Below are positions 22,609 to 34,517 of a stretch of DNA of 64,000 nucleotides, piece after piece (within the stretch, counting starts at the first letter, position 1; every line of letters starts with the position of its first letter). Below the pieces are notes generated by a model that ran no database searches, had not been told where the DNA came from, and was given only the letters and a program-made list of their open reading frames with translations. A program made the position numbers and the translations under genes. Source of the stretch: Isoetes taiwanensis. Its lineage: Eukaryota; Streptophyta; Lycopodiopsida; Isoetales; Isoetaceae. The stretch covers positions 8,958,445 through 9,022,444 of the forward strand of contig JAJEKV010000008.1 in the NCBI GenBank assembly GCA_021234155.1. The letters are read 5' to 3'.

Positions 22609-22989
22609 AATGGACTAAATTGAAAGTAATTATTGTTGATCTATTATTGAAAATTCGATCCATTTTACTATGGTCCACAATTGGACAATAGGTCCATTTT
22701 CTTTCTGACTAAGAGAAATAAATTCGATTAATGGATGAAAACCTTTTTAAAACAGGAAAAAGAGATCTTTAGAGTTTCGTCCACAAGTATTATGCAAAAC
22801 TGTAAACCATGAGATATGCAAAATTCCTGGAAGTTCCACTATATTTTTGTTTTAGGTAAATTTTTCTGCTTAAAGTTGCTGGCGGCGAAAGTTAGAGTGA
22901 TGCTACAAGTTTGTAATATTTGTTCAAACATAAAATAGACAACGTACTACATATGGAGAAATTCAGAATCAAGTTGCACTCAAATTCCA

Positions 22990-24227
22990 ATTCATATAAC
23001 TGGTGAGTCTTACAAGGGTAATGCTGCATTTGTAAGCAGCTATCAATGATGATCCAAATCAAACAATTACATTGTACCAAAATTCAAGTAAAGATACGGA
23101 TAGAAAAATTCAGACATTGATCAAGTAAGCATCAACATAGAGATCACCTGACTACAAAAGGATGCTGACTCTTAAGCTATGAAGTCAATTTTTCTTTATT
23201 TGTTTATAATAATATGAAAGAAAATGTTTATAATAATATGAAAGCAAACCCATGAATAGAGCTTAACAACTCGACAAGTATAGCTTAATGCAAATAGGAG
23301 AGAAGAGGCATAAATCCGGAGCTTCTACAAGGCATTCGTGTGGACATAACTACAAAGGTGGATGTTCCTTGCCTTGCTTGCTTTGTGCAGCAAATTGCCA
23401 AAAAAGATGCTTGCACACCAAATGTCCCCTTAAATGTGGAAAACCTTGTATACCTTGCCAGGAGCCATGTGCTTGGGAATGTAAATATCTTGCTTGTGAT
23501 CATGGATACTAAATCTATCTTTATTATCAAGTATGTGAGCATCTAGGATGTGACTTCTCATGTAAATATCTTCAACACGGTATGAAAAGCTCCTTTAGAG
23601 CCACAGCCACCCAGGCAAATCCTTCACAACATTACTATATTAAACGTACTTTGCATTCTTAGAAGTTGCACATTGACAATTGGTCTAATCCCACATGTTT
23701 GACGAAAGAGATTCGCGGCAGCCTTGGCCGCTGCAATAAGTTTCTTGTCAGTAATAAAAACTATTCAAATATACTAATGTTTATCAAGAGGAGGATCAAA
23801 GTTGAGCCTAATTTTCTACCTCATTCAATGGACTAAATTGAAAGTGATTATCGTTGATCTATTATTGGAAATTCGATCCATTTTACTGTGGTCTATAGTT
23901 GGACATGTCAATTTTCTTTCCGATTTATAGATTTAAATTCCATTAATGAATGAAACCCCCTTTTTTTTAGATTTTCGTCTGAAAGTATTATACGAAACTA
24001 TAAACCACGAGATGTGTAAAATTCCTGGAAGTTCCACTATACTCTTGTTTTGAGTAATTTTTTGTGCATAAAATTGATGGCGGCACCTCTTAAAGCACTG
24101 CCACAAGTCTGTAATATTCATTCAAATACAAAATAGACAACATACTACATAGAAAGAAAGAAAGAAAGTGATTTTTATATAGAGAAAAATACGAGGTCAA
24201 AATTGCACTCATATTCCAATTCATAGT
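22990..24227 (+). repeat. Tandem unit B (NFX1-fragment repeat)
   Basis: Aligns with unit A and provides the clean reference copy of the repeat. It ends ATTCCAATTCATA, where unit C begins but is interrupted by a LINE 3' end. Confidence 0.75.
23317..23585 (+). pseudogene. NFX1-type zinc-finger fragment, copy B
   Basis: Reads CGHNYKGGCSLPCLLCAANC, then QKRCLHTKCPLKCGKPCIPC, then QEPCAWECKYLACDHGY, followed by a stop. Then, in another frame, YYQVCEHLGCDFSCKYLQHG. Same family and limits as copy A. The frame break after the CDHGY segment shows it is not coding as it stands. Confidence 0.6.
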
Positions 24228-24232
24228 CCGGA

Positions 24233-24537
24233 ATCATTTTTTGACCTTAGCATTCCATTCCACGCTTCCATAACTTCTCAGAGCACTATCTGTGCGTGAC
24301 TTGGCATTATACATACTTGAGGTTCTAGATAAACGTCTGCAATTACTGAGCCCTCAGTAGTCATTATCTCTGCTTGTCTAGTATCATCATTACTGCAAAG
24401 GTTTTTCCCTTGAAAACCTCTCGAGGCAGGGGTTTTTTAATCCTAGTAGTAATGATTGTACTAGCCCATTGTATGGGTCCCATGACCTATTGGTCTCCGT
24501 GGACGTTAAAAAAACTATTCTATTCTATTCTATTCTC
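24233..24537 (+). mobile_element. 5'-truncated LINE 3' end with (TTCTA)n tail
   Basis: Matches the last 300 bp of the LINE at 28.6-30.2 kb (ATTCCACGCTTCCATAACTT..., then GCATGACTTGG-like text). It then has the hairpin tail GAAAACCTCTCGAGGCAGGG and GGTCTCCGTGGACG, and ends in TTCTA repeats at 24512-24534. It sits between units B and C. Confidence 0.7.
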
Positions 24538-24720
24538 ATGAAACTCTTACAAGGGTAATTCTGCATTTGAAAGCTAATTCTGCATTTGAAAGCATATATC
24601 ACTGATAACGCAAATCAAAGTGATGAAATGATTACATTGTATTAATATTCAAGTAAAGATATACAAATCAGATACTGATCAAATAAGCACCAATATAGAA
24701 CCATTCTACAAAAAGAGTGC
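24538..24720 (+). repeat. Tandem unit C, first piece
   Basis: ACTCTTACAAGGGTAATTCT through CTACAAAAAGAGTGC aligns with the start of units A and B. The unit is then interrupted and resumes at 28303. Confidence 0.7.
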
Positions 24721-25274
24721 AGATTTTTGGAGGGTTTTTTTGAGGATGGTCTAGAGGGTTTTTAATAGGTTGGCACAAGACATACCTCTAAAAACCCCTT
24801 CATAGGCATATACATGTATGTGAATGAATGTATATAAATTTTTAAGACATGTTCTAAGTATCTAACTTTGTTTTAATTATAGAGTCTCATAATGCATAAA
24901 CAATTCCCTTACTTTAGTCAATTATCCAAAAAAAGATGAAGAAAGCAGTATGTAGAACCTAATAAAAAAGCAAAAGCATAGTTCAACCAGAAAATGTACA
25001 ACAAATGTTTATCATAGTTTTTGTTGGTACCAAAACATGCTTATCAAATAGATAGATAAACTAGATGTCTGATAAAGGATGCAGACGAGTTCGATAGCAA
25101 TGCGATATTTGTTATGTGTATCTCAAACTTTCAGTATATTTATCATCCACAAATAAGCATTTTTTTTCTCTTCAAAACAATTGGAATAAGTGAATACTTG
25201 GAGATATTACATTGCAAACATGTAGCAATATTAACAATCACTAACTACTAATTATATATAGCTACAAATGCATA

Positions 25275-25860
25275 CTATATATCTTCAAGGAGTGAGATTT
25301 TATGTTTGTCCAGCTCCTCAACATCTTGTCCAACAACATCATCATCTTCAGACTCCGACTCATATTTCTCATCCTTGCTCCTCGAATACAATATATCCGG
25401 CTTCATAAGTTTGCATATGCGATTAATTTTCACAAGACCACATAAAAAAGGATCACTATAAAATGAGAAGCAATGGCATCCATGAATAGCACAAGTCATT
25501 AATGTTCATGCAAAGAAATGAAGGACACCACCACCTCCTGGATAAACCATTTCTAATAAATACTCCATCAACCAAATCGAATTTTCATTGCTTTGTCTTT
25601 CTGGACTTGCAAAACATTTGGTGCCTTGCAATGACGATGACGAATGATAGAGCATATTTTAGACCTTGCAAAATATTTCAAAGGGTTGTGAACATGTCTG
25701 CTCTATATGCCCAACCTCTATAGTCTCCTCATCTGATACATCAATAACTTTGTGCTTCACTTTTCTTCCTTCACATTTAGCCTTTTCGAGCTGATCAAGG
25801 GTCTCAAAAATCATTTCCACCAAGAACGTTGCATCAAAATCCTTATGAATATCATCTTCC
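25275..25860 (-). pseudogene. Minus-strand coding remnants, unrecognised
   Basis: Pieces such as VIDVSDEETIEVGHIEQTCS and QPFEIFCKV, then LLEMVYPGGGGVLHFF, and an acidic tail KYESESEDDDVVGQDVEEL look like decayed coding sequence. They are separated by stops and frame changes. They lie within the SWIM-finger TIR element and may belong to its transposase or to captured host sequence. No function is assigned. Confidence 0.3.
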
Positions 25861-27330
25861 AGCCTTTCATATGGGCATTATTTCTTTCGTGCCAACACCT
25901 GTTGTGGTCTTGGAATTGAATCTAGGGGCGTCATATTTTCCACTTCTCATTGTCTCCCCATGGACATCCTTTTATTGCAATGTTTCATGATCTGGGGTGA
26001 TAGAACTATTAGACATGATTTTAAGTGCTTTTACTCCATGCAACTTGAATGACCCCAAACCTATTGGCTAACAACCTAGATTCCTGCCCCTAGTTTAAAC
26101 CATTAGCAAATCATTGTCTTGTACTACCTTCGAGTTTTACATCTGCAAAATAAAAGAGAAGTACTTTAACTATAAATGGCAAAATGATGCATAATGGTTT
26201 CACAAATGAGATAGAATTAGACTTCTAGGGAATACAATTACTTATGCCAATTAGATTTTACCACATTGGAGCTTGCTAGACTCGTCATCCAATTGCAATC
26301 CTTACGAAGACCCATATGCAAGGCCCTCTGTGTGAATCATGGGCTCCATTCTATCAATATAAGAACTAAAAACCTTAAAAAAATACCAAGGTTTGGCATA
26401 TCCACAGCTTTAAAAAATATCTCCAGGTGCTTAGGGCTCGTTCACATGCAACAGTGGTCGGAGAGGGGCCCTATTATACCCTTTGTAAATTGGTGATGGG
26501 CGGCGTAAAAGGGCGTGGTGAAGGCCGTGATGGTGCATGTAGGTTCCATTCTTGCAAAATTTCAAGGCAAAAGAAGGCTTAAAAAGGAGGGGGCGGCGCC
26601 GCCTGGGTTCCAAAGATGAGACAACGCACTGTAACAAGAAATGCAAAAGCAACATCCTTCGAAAAGTGTGATAAGAAATGCAGCAACATTCTTCAAAAAG
26701 TGTGACAAGAAATGCATTGCAAAGCCTCAAAAAGGCCTCAAAAACAAGAGTATTCAATGGCTACCTAGTAGTCTGCAGGAGTTTTCAAATCCGGCATCTT
26801 CGATATTGTTTAAACAAGAACCTAGATATTCTGCAGGAGTAATGGTCTTTTCTCCAAGAGCAACAGATTTTTTAAATCTCGGACCTTCGATAGTGCTTAC
26901 ACAAGAACTCACAAAAAGAAGAAACATCCGGCATCTTTTTCTGGACCAAAAAAAAGAGCAGTAATGGCGATCCAGCCTAGTCTGAGGGGGGCGGCACTGC
27001 CTGGGGTGTTTTGAATCAAAACAAGAACCGACAAAAACAAGAACTTACAGAAAAATAGGAAAAAACTTACAGAATAAACTCTTCTGTACATCAAAACTCC
27101 TGTAAGTTATTTGGTCTGCCAGATTCGACCACAACAGCCTGTTCCTCCAAGTTCGACCAATTATTTGCGCACAAAACCTCTGTGCTAGACCTTCACAGCC
27201 GAATTCCAATCTGCCCAAACTTCTAGCAATTCTTCACGGCCAGATTTCCTTATGCGGGGGGGATTTTTCCCCATGACAGTTATGGAGTGGTGTGAATAAT
27301 GCATGAATAGAAGGACAAAATTGAGATACT

Positions 27331-27513
27331 TTGAACGAGAGTCATAACACCTCTTCACATGTTGAATATTGTATTACAAGGCCAAACAAAACTTATAAGG
27401 TAAGCATTTGCAAATATCCAACATGCACTTGTGCAAATTTTCATCCTAGAATAATGAAGAAACAATATACTTCATGCAAGCATATAATGTGCAAGGGTAT
27501 TAAGACGAGATAA
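27331..27513 (+). pseudogene. SWIM-type zinc finger fragment
   Basis: HVEYCITRPNKTYKVSICKY, then PTCTCANFHPRIMKKQYTSC, then KHIMCKGIKTR shows the C-x-C-xn-C-x-H pattern of SWIM fingers (CTC...CKH). The frame is short and ends in TGA-free TAA context at 27511. In plants this finger sits near the C terminus of MULE/FAR1-type transposases. Nothing of the DDE catalytic region was recognised next to it. Confidence 0.5.
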
Positions 27514-27875
27514 TTGATTTAACATTCAAGGCCTAAGCAAGCCATAGGACAAAAAATACATTTTTACATATCACAGTAAAATTATCTTTTAAATAGTCTC
27601 TCTTTTGCCTATACTTTACAAGAGCTCTTTCATATATGTAGTCACTCTACAAATTGTTGAAGGATAGTCAAAGAAAATAGATAAGGTTGAACTCCAGTTC
27701 AAGTAGAAAAATTGTGCCCTGATATTGCTATATTTTGGACAATGGAGGATCACATATACTTCATCTTCTATTTTCTATAAATCGCAGGTGTATAGTCGCT
27801 CTTTATTTAGGATGCTTTGCCATCTATCTTTTTCAGTCAGTAATGTAATATATAACTTCTGTCTCCGTGTAATTT

Positions 27876-27946
27876 GGGTCCCATAGGCCGATTGGCCTCC
27901 GCGGACGATAAAAGAACCTTCCTTCCTTCCTTCCTTCCTTCCTTCC
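27876..27946 (+). mobile_element. LINE/SINE tail with (CCTT)n end
   Basis: GGGTCCCATAGGCCGATTGG and CCTCCGCGGACGATAAAAGA followed by CCTT repeats. It is nearly identical to the tail of the minus-strand insert at 22.15 kb but in the opposite orientation, so it is an independent copy inside the MULE-like element. Confidence 0.7.
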
Positions 27947-28302
27947 GTCTTGCTGTCTAACATAACATATCTTTGAAAAGTCTGATGTCGAAATTCTTTA
28001 TAGTGGTCCCTGCTACTGAATCCATGTATATCAAGATCCAAAATTGTCTATCGACATCATTCAATTTGTAGTTACAGATGATGTCCTGCGATCAATCCTT
28101 TGAAACATATTAGTTTGCTATGTTTTTTCCATATGGTTCGTTAAATAAACGTGTGCCAAGTTTTTCTCCATTTACATCAACTGTCATTTCAAATTTCTTT
28201 GGTTATTCGTTAATGCCACTAAATTGTCTACAATTTCATCTATAAGCAAAAAAAAACCCTCTTAACCCATAAAGAAAAAACCCTCTAAGAAAAATCCCCC
28301 CC

Positions 28303-28596
28303 AAAGGATACTGACTCTTGAGCTACAAAGTCATTTTTTCTTTATTTGTTCATAATAATATATCAAACCTACGAATAGAGCTTAACAACCCACGAATATA
28401 GCTTGATGCAAATAGTGCCAGAAGAATGTGGATACAACTACAAAGATAGATGTTCGTGTGGATACAATTACAAAGATAGATGTTCCTTGCCTTGCTCGTC
28501 TAAGACTTGTGCAACAAATTGCCAACAAATTGCACAAGACTTGTGCAACAAATTGCCAAGAAAAATGTTTGCATGTCAAATGTTCCCCCCCCCCCC
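28303..28596 (+). pseudogene. Unit C, second piece, with NFX1-type fragment
   Basis: AAAGGATACTGACTCTTGAG resumes unit C. The zinc-finger region starts NVDTTTKIDV-like and SLPCSSKTCATNCQQIAQ and shows local duplications (GATACAACTACAAAGATAGATG twice, 28432-28483). It stops in a C tract at 28585, where a LINE has inserted. It resumes at 30167. Confidence 0.6.
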
Positions 28597-30166
28597 TTTC
28601 TCGATATATTGTTCCAACATTGCACTATTATCACCATGAAGTTGAAGTTGTAGATAGCTACAAGTATCTTGTCTGGGAAAAGTGTATCACCAAGCGTGCG
28701 ACTGTTGGTTGGAGAGCACTTTATGCAATGCAAAATAACTGTTTTCACGCAAAGATTCAGAATCGATCACGAAAAACCCACCTGTTTCGGGCTTTGGTAG
28801 AGCCTATTTTACTATATAGTTTTATAGCGTTAGGGCTTGCCATTAGTGCTAGTGCTTGGATGAGCTTGGAATAGATGCAAAAATCCCTTCTTCTTTTTTT
28901 CCTTGCAGCATTGATTGCTAGAGTTCATGATACACAGGGAGGTATAGGACTCTTTGGTCTATCTGCTATCTACAATTTATGCAAGCTAGGGATTCAAATT
29001 GTTTCAAGTACTGCTATGCTTGATACCTTTTTATATGGCTCAAATACAGATATGCCTGTAGCTTTTTAGACCATGTTTCTGATATGCCTGAGTCAAAAAG
29101 TACTAATAAGCTTGAGGGCAGCTAGAGGATTGTTATACTTCAGCATGTTTTTTGTTATCCTTTGCTTACAGGTCTAAAAATTGTTGCACAAGCTCTCGAG
29201 AAAAAGGGTTTGTTATCTGTTATTTGTACTCTCTCAACAGTTATTGATGCAGGAAGCTTCTTGAGCATATTACTTATCATGCCAACAGGGCTGCACTGTG
29301 TTTATTCTTCCTATCCGATCTTGAGAGATCAAATGTTGTAACATACAATATAGGAGTGAAAACTACAGTGCATCATATGGGCGATGATACGTACCCTCTT
29401 TTAACACTTGCCATGGCTGAATCTCCTCAGCGCGTAAAAAGGTATTGGAAAGAGCATTGTAGTGCATGGTTTACTCGCTGGTCAATAAGAAAAATGCATG
29501 GTGTTTGCAAGTTTTGAACCTAAACTTTTGGAACACTATCTAGATACTCATTTTTTCTAAATGGGATCCATATGCTCTGACCCAAGTTAAAACTAATCAT
29601 TACCATGCACATATAAATCTCCACAAGGACCACAAGCTTACTTGTTTGCTTTTTTGTCTAAAAAGAAACTTGCAGCTATTGCATCAACTCGTACAAGGTC
29701 CCACAAGCTATGGATTGAAACAGGTAAATGGGAGTGACCGCAATTACACAAAAGGTGAGATTATATGCATGTTACCAGTTACAGGTCATTAAAGATAAAA
29801 ACGATACACTTCTGAGATGCCTTGCTTTTGAGATGATCATGAATCATTATTTGGCATTAGCATTACATTCCATGCTTCCACAACTTCTCAAAGCACCATT
29901 TGTGCATGACTTGATATTATACATACTTGAGAATCTAGATGTGTGTCTTCAATTGCTGAGCCATCAACATTTGCCATCATCTTCTTTGTACAAACTTATT
30001 TATTACTAACTATCTAGTATCATCATAACCGCAAAGGTTTTTTCCATGAAAACCTTTTGAGGTAGGTTTTTTTTCCTAGTAGTAATGGTTGTACTAGTCC
30101 ATTGTACGGGTTCCATGGCCGTTTAATCTTCCTGGACATTAAATAATATGTTCTTTTCTATTCCAG
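28597..30166 (+). mobile_element. Decayed LINE, C-terminal half plus tail
   Basis: Fragments in several frames: YKYLVWEKCITKRATVGWRA, LYAMQNNCFHAKIQNRSRKT, HLFRALVEPILLYSF, then (29340-29510) TTVHHMGDDTYPLLTLAMAE and SPQRVKRYWKEHCSAWFTRW, then (29820-29850) LRCLAFEMI. This is the region between the reverse transcriptase and the zf-RVT end of plant LINEs. The tail hairpin (30029-30080) and the GGACATTAAATAATATG end complete it. Many stops. It sits within the NFX1 fragment of unit C. Confidence 0.65.
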
Positions 30167-30400
30167 TCCTTGAATGTGAAGAACTTTTCATACCTTGCTA
30201 GAAGCCATGTGCTTGGGAATATGAACTTCTTGCTTGTGATGTTCTACTGTAATTGTGGACGTTAAATACCATCTATTGTTACCAAGTATGTGAGCATCCA
30301 TGATGTGGCTTCTCATATAAATATCTTCAACATGATATAAATCTGGAAGATTTGAGCTTCTTTGAAGCCATAGCCACCCAGGCACCAAGGAAGCAGAGGT
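30167..30400 (+). pseudogene. Unit C, third piece, NFX1-type fragment end
   Basis: CCTTGAATGTGAAGAAC...ACCTTGCTAGAAGCCATGTG, then TATGTGAGCATCCATGATGT, align with the second half of the unit B zinc-finger fragment, through AGCCACCCAGGCA. Several codons are mutated (PCQEPC is now LARSH-like). After this point another LINE begins. Confidence 0.6.
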
Positions 30401-30604
30401 CTGGTTCTGGTAGACCCCCTTTTAGTGTTTTTGATACATACAAATGTTTTTTGGACACAGACGAAGAAGCTGAGTAAACATCGCTGTTTGGAACTTTTTT
30501 AGGCAAATATATTTTGAAGCTATAAACCTGCAAAAAATAAAAAACAGTGACACAAAGATTAAGAAAAATTGACAAAACAACTCAAAATACCTAAGAAACA
30601 GATC

Positions 30605-33300
30605 TCGATACATTGCAACACCGCTCTGGTTCTGGAACCCAAGTTGTGCATGGGTTTGAGAGGGACCAGTGGTCTCGTTTGTTACAGGATTTGGCCTTGG
30701 TTGAGGTCCCTGGGGACTTGTCTTTCACCTATTGTAATAGGCAGATTGGTGCGGGCCGGGCGTATGCTAGGCATGACCGGTGTTATGCTTCCCCATGTGC
30801 ACTGGATGGTGTGCCCTCTTTGCGCCGGAGTAACATTTTGTCTACCTCTATTTCTGATCATTACCCTCAGGTTTTGTCCAGTCAGGGTGCAATTGCCTCT
30901 CGGCCCTCTAGGACGGTGTTCCGTTTGAACACTCGGCTTCTGGCTGATGCGGATTTCTCGGCCCAGTGCCAGGAGTTGTGGCTTGATACCTTTTCATCTC
31001 TGAAGGGTATGTCTGGTATGGTGACTGCGTTGGCTAAGGTGAAGCATTTTGCCAAGGTCTTTGGTAGGCAGCGTGTGCAGCAGGAGCGACAGGAGTTGCA
31101 TGGTCTCTATCAGGAGTTGGAGAGGATTCGGGCGCAGCCTTCTGATGGCATTAGAGAGAATGCAAAGTTTGCAGCCAGATTGTTGCTCGAGCAGGTCAAA
31201 GTGCGGAGGCACGCGTGAAGGCGGCCCCACCGGTTGAAGGAGGGGGGACACAAGTTCGCTTGTTCTTCTTGAGCAGCCTAGGCAAATGGGCGATATGCAA
31301 AGATCTATGGCGTCCCTTGCTTTGCCTGATGGCCGGACTTTGGAGGATCCCGCTGATTTGCAGAGGTATGTGCATGCCTATTTCTCAGGGTTTTTTGCAC
31401 AGCGCACTCTTCCCTATGAGCAAGAGATGCAGGAGCTTGTTTTGAGGGCTGTTAAGCCATCTATTCTGCCTCACCAGCGTGAGAGCTTGGAGCAGGAGCT
31501 CTCCAGAGAGGATTTAGCGGCGGCATGTATGTGCATGGCCAAGGATAAATGTCCTGGGCTGGATGGCATCCCCGTGGGAGTTCTTTCGGACTTATTGGGA
31601 GTGGGCTGGTGAGTCGATTGTACCGTGTGTATCTTGAGTTGCTGCAGTCTTCTCAAATGGATAGGATCTTGAATACTGCATGCATTTTCTTGATTCCTAA
31701 GGTTAAGAAGCCTTCTACAATTAATGATTGGAGGCCTATCTCCTTGTTGTCCTCTGTGTATAAGATTATTGCGAAAGCCCTGGCAGAGAAGTTGAAGCCG
31801 GTGTTGACTTCTTCCATTAGTAAGGTGCGACCGGGTTTGTCCCCTCGGGAGGAACATTTTGACTAATGTTGCTGCGGCTTATGAGGGCCTTTATTGGGCC
31901 GTAAGAACAGTCAAGACATTGCCTATCTTAAGCTTGACTTTGCCAAAGCTTACGATAGTGTCCGTTGGGAGTTCTTATGCCGCCATGATGTTGGCGTTGG
32001 GCTGGGTCCACGCTTTTACGAGATGATATCATGAAGTCGAGATAGGTCGGCATGGGCTACGGTGGTGTGTGCTGTGGGTGAACCCTCCGCCTTTTTCCCT
32101 TAGGCGAGGGGGGCCGTGGGGGTGCCCTTTGGCACCGCTTTTGTTTACGACAGGGCGGAGGGCTTTGTCTCGCTTGTTTTGGTCCGCAGTGGAGGAGGGA
32201 GTGGTGGATGGGCTTCGGATTTAGTATGGTAGCCAGCAGATTATTAACCAGTTTGCCGATGACACTTTCCTCTTTTTGGTGGCAGAAGAGAGGAATTTGC
32301 GGAATGTGAAGGGTTTGTTGGATACTTTCTCCTTGGCCTCAGGCATTCTTCTGAATTGGGGTAAGTGCTCCGCATTATGGGCCCAAATGACTCCACCTCC
32401 CCTTGTTTGGCTCTATTCCCTTGGAAGGTGCTTCCGTGTAATGTGTGTACTAAGTCTGTTGGGTATTCCCTTTGGAGGGATGTTTCCATGGGGAGGGTGT
32501 GGGATGAGATTTTGCGGGGGTTGCGTAAAACACCTCAATTGGTGGAAGGGTAGCAAGTTGTCCATGGCAGGTAGGATCACTATTGCCAAGTCAGTACTTT
32601 GTAGCACTCATGTGTATACAGCATCTGCGATGCTAGCTCCTGAGGGTAAGATACAGGCTTTGGATAAGATTGTTCAAATTTTGTGTGGGCGGGGGATGAT
32701 GAAGGGGCGGTTGTTAAAGTGGCTTGGTTGTCTCCGCCCGGGAGGATGGGGGCTTGGCCATTCGGATTTGGCGCATAGTAAGGTGTTGGTCTCCAAGTTT
32801 GTTTGGAGCATTCTCGCAGATGGAGCATCTTCTCCCGGGCGCTGTTGTTGCGCCTCTCTTCGCCATTGTATGGCATTTGGGAAGCCATCTGTGCATGTGG
32901 AGTTGTCTTGGGCAATCGTTGTATGGTCTCCGCCTTTCCCACATGCATCCCCTTTTCTCACAGGAGTGTTACGGGCTTGGGATCATGTGCGTGTGCTCTT
33001 CCAAATTAGATTATGCCTCGGTTTATCACCACTCTTCTCCTTTCTTGTGGGTTCCTCTACCTCCTGCGCACTTGCCCTTGGTCACCATCGCGCATGCTCT
33101 GACGCCTTGAGTTCGTTGGAGGCGAAGCTGCCGTGGCTCACCTTGGAGGATTGGTATTGGGGTGGTCAGCTAGCTTCGGGAGTTCTTTCGAGCTCGCTTT
33201 TTACCGAGGGGCGTGGACCGGGCTATCTGGGAACACGTGGCGGGGAGTATTCTGCTACACATACCTATAGTCCCTCAGGATGATGTGGTGGTGCAGGTTT
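30605..33300 (+). mobile_element. LINE, 5' part (endonuclease end and RT), split
   Basis: From about 30613 the frame reads SGTQVVHGFERDQWSRLLQD, with SDHYP (endonuclease C-terminal His motif) at about 30855. A frameshift near 31215 leads to the RT N-terminal region at 31490-31860: AKDKCPGLDGIPVGVLSDLL, ACIFLIPKVKKPSTINDWRP and ISLLSSVYKIIAKALAEKL. After more shifts come the catalytic FADDTFLF at about 32252 and ASGILLNWGKCSALW. RNase H-like sequence is not obvious. The reading frame stops at DDVVVQV, where the 11-kb TIR element is inserted, and continues at 44298. This is a 5'-truncated, frame-broken L1-type LINE. Confidence 0.75.
33297..33300. repeat. TSD of 11-kb TIR element, left (GTTT)
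   Basis: GTTT abuts the left TIR and recurs at 44298-44301. Removing the element and one GTTT restores an open LINE frame across VVVQ/VWKV. Confidence 0.65.
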
Positions 33301-33841
33301 AAGCATGATTTCATTAATTAGAGAAATTTGGAATTCTCGTTTAGCATGAAATAGGTTAGCGGGTAGCCATACAATTACAAAAAACCGCTACCAACTGAGT
33401 AAAAGTTGGCGTTTTTTTGCACAAATTCTGCAAATGATTCAGTGTTCTGCGGAAATATAATTTTTACAGCTCATGCAAAGGTCCATCGCCAGTAGAATGT
33501 AGTAGGAGGGAATGCTCAAACTTATCGCAAGAATCGCTAACGCCGATGTTTCGCACCGAAAGGAGACAAAATAATGAGCCTTTTATTAAGACCATATGAG
33601 AGCATTGTGTTAAAATAAGGTACCGAGGAGCAAGCATATCACAAAAATTCAAGATTTAAAGCCATATAATTGTTACTAAGGATCGCGGTCGCGATTATTT
33701 TTAGCATTAAACATATGGTAAAAGCTATGGTTAAAGACAAAAAGATATGGTAATACATATTCCCAAAAACCAAAATTTCCATTGAAGGAAGTAATATACA
33801 ACATTCATTATTCTCGATTGTGTTTCAAATACTTGATCGTA

Positions 33842-34517
33842 TCACACCCATTTCATTGGCCATGCGGTTGACATGCTCTCTACCCAATTCCATAGCTTGT
33901 GTTGTGTCCATCTCCTCAATAACCTCAGGACCTCTCGAATCAACACCCATGGCGCTTTTATGATGCGCTGCAGATGTGAATTAGGCTCCCATTTTTCACT
34001 GTCCACTGCACTGCTCCCGCCTATAAGTTCCTTCTCCGATTCATTAGCAATCTGCTGTGGATGAGAGAGAGCTTCTTCTTTGTGTACCGATGCTCTTGTG
34101 TCCCGAACCTCATCTTCGCCGGTTTCCATGTGTTTGTTGGTCCGCTTCCATGTGCTGGTGGTCTGTTTCCATGTGTTCTACGCCCACATATTGAAACTTA
34201 GGTTCGCCTGTCAAGAAAGGCATGTACCCATCAAGCTTCTCATTAAGTGCACTCAATTTTTGAAAAGTGGGCTCCAGGGCTTCTATACCTTTTTCGGTCT
34301 CTTCAAGCAAGCGCTTTGTTTCTTGCATTCTCTTCAGAGGACTTAGCATCGAGGTTCTCCAAAATGGAATCCGTGTTTGATAGATCTCAGGTTTTGGGTG
34401 ATATCGATGTTGGGCGTAGCCGATCGCCTCAACATTCTCTTTCTTCTTCTTCAAACCCCCCGTGCTTTGATTGGCCATTTTCTCAAGCGCTTCCAAGAAC
34501 GCCCTCGAAAAACGCAC
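33842..34517 (-). pseudogene. Minus-strand remnant, coiled-coil protein
   Basis: Two consecutive frames. MRFSRAFLEALEKMANQSTG, then LSPLKRMQETKRLLEETEKG and IEALEPTFQKLSALNEKLDG, form a heptad-like, charged helix region. It is followed in a shifted frame by VRDTRASVHKEEALSHPQQI and LIREVLRLLRRWTQHKLWNW. A coiled-coil or DNA-associated accessory protein of the transposon is possible. I recognise no family. Confidence 0.35.

Larger units (their letters stand above)
21372..22989 (+). repeat. Tandem unit A (NFX1-fragment repeat)
   Basis: Starts CCAATTCATATAACTG and runs to the start of unit B at 22990, with which it aligns along most of its length. The difference in size is largely the SINE/LINE-tail insertion at 22126-22608. 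It contains the zinc-finger fragment at 21690-21960. Confidence 0.75.
24721..28302. mobile_element. MULE-like TIR element interrupting unit C
   Basis: Its ends are imperfect inverted repeats of about 45 bp. The left reads GATTTTTGGAGGGTTTTTTT, then CTAGAGGGTTTTTAA. The right, reverse-complemented, reads GATTTTTCTTAGAGGGTTTT, then TTAAGAGGGTTTTTTTTT. Flanks AAAGAGTGC and AAAGGATAC may be a decayed 9-bp TSD (6 of 9 match), which would fit Mutator elements. Inside is a SWIM-finger fragment (27331), a domain common at the C terminus of MULE transposases. Boundaries come from alignment with units A and B. The superfamily call is inference. Confidence 0.5.

Noticed and set aside
22310-22620. tRNA or rRNA gene in the GC-rich block
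   Set aside because: Only a B-box-like motif is present. No cloverleaf, anticodon arm or rRNA similarity could be made out.
30994-32961. Minus-strand frames of 60-130 codons across the LINE
   Set aside because: Antisense shadows of the RT and endonuclease coding sequence, without family-like motifs.
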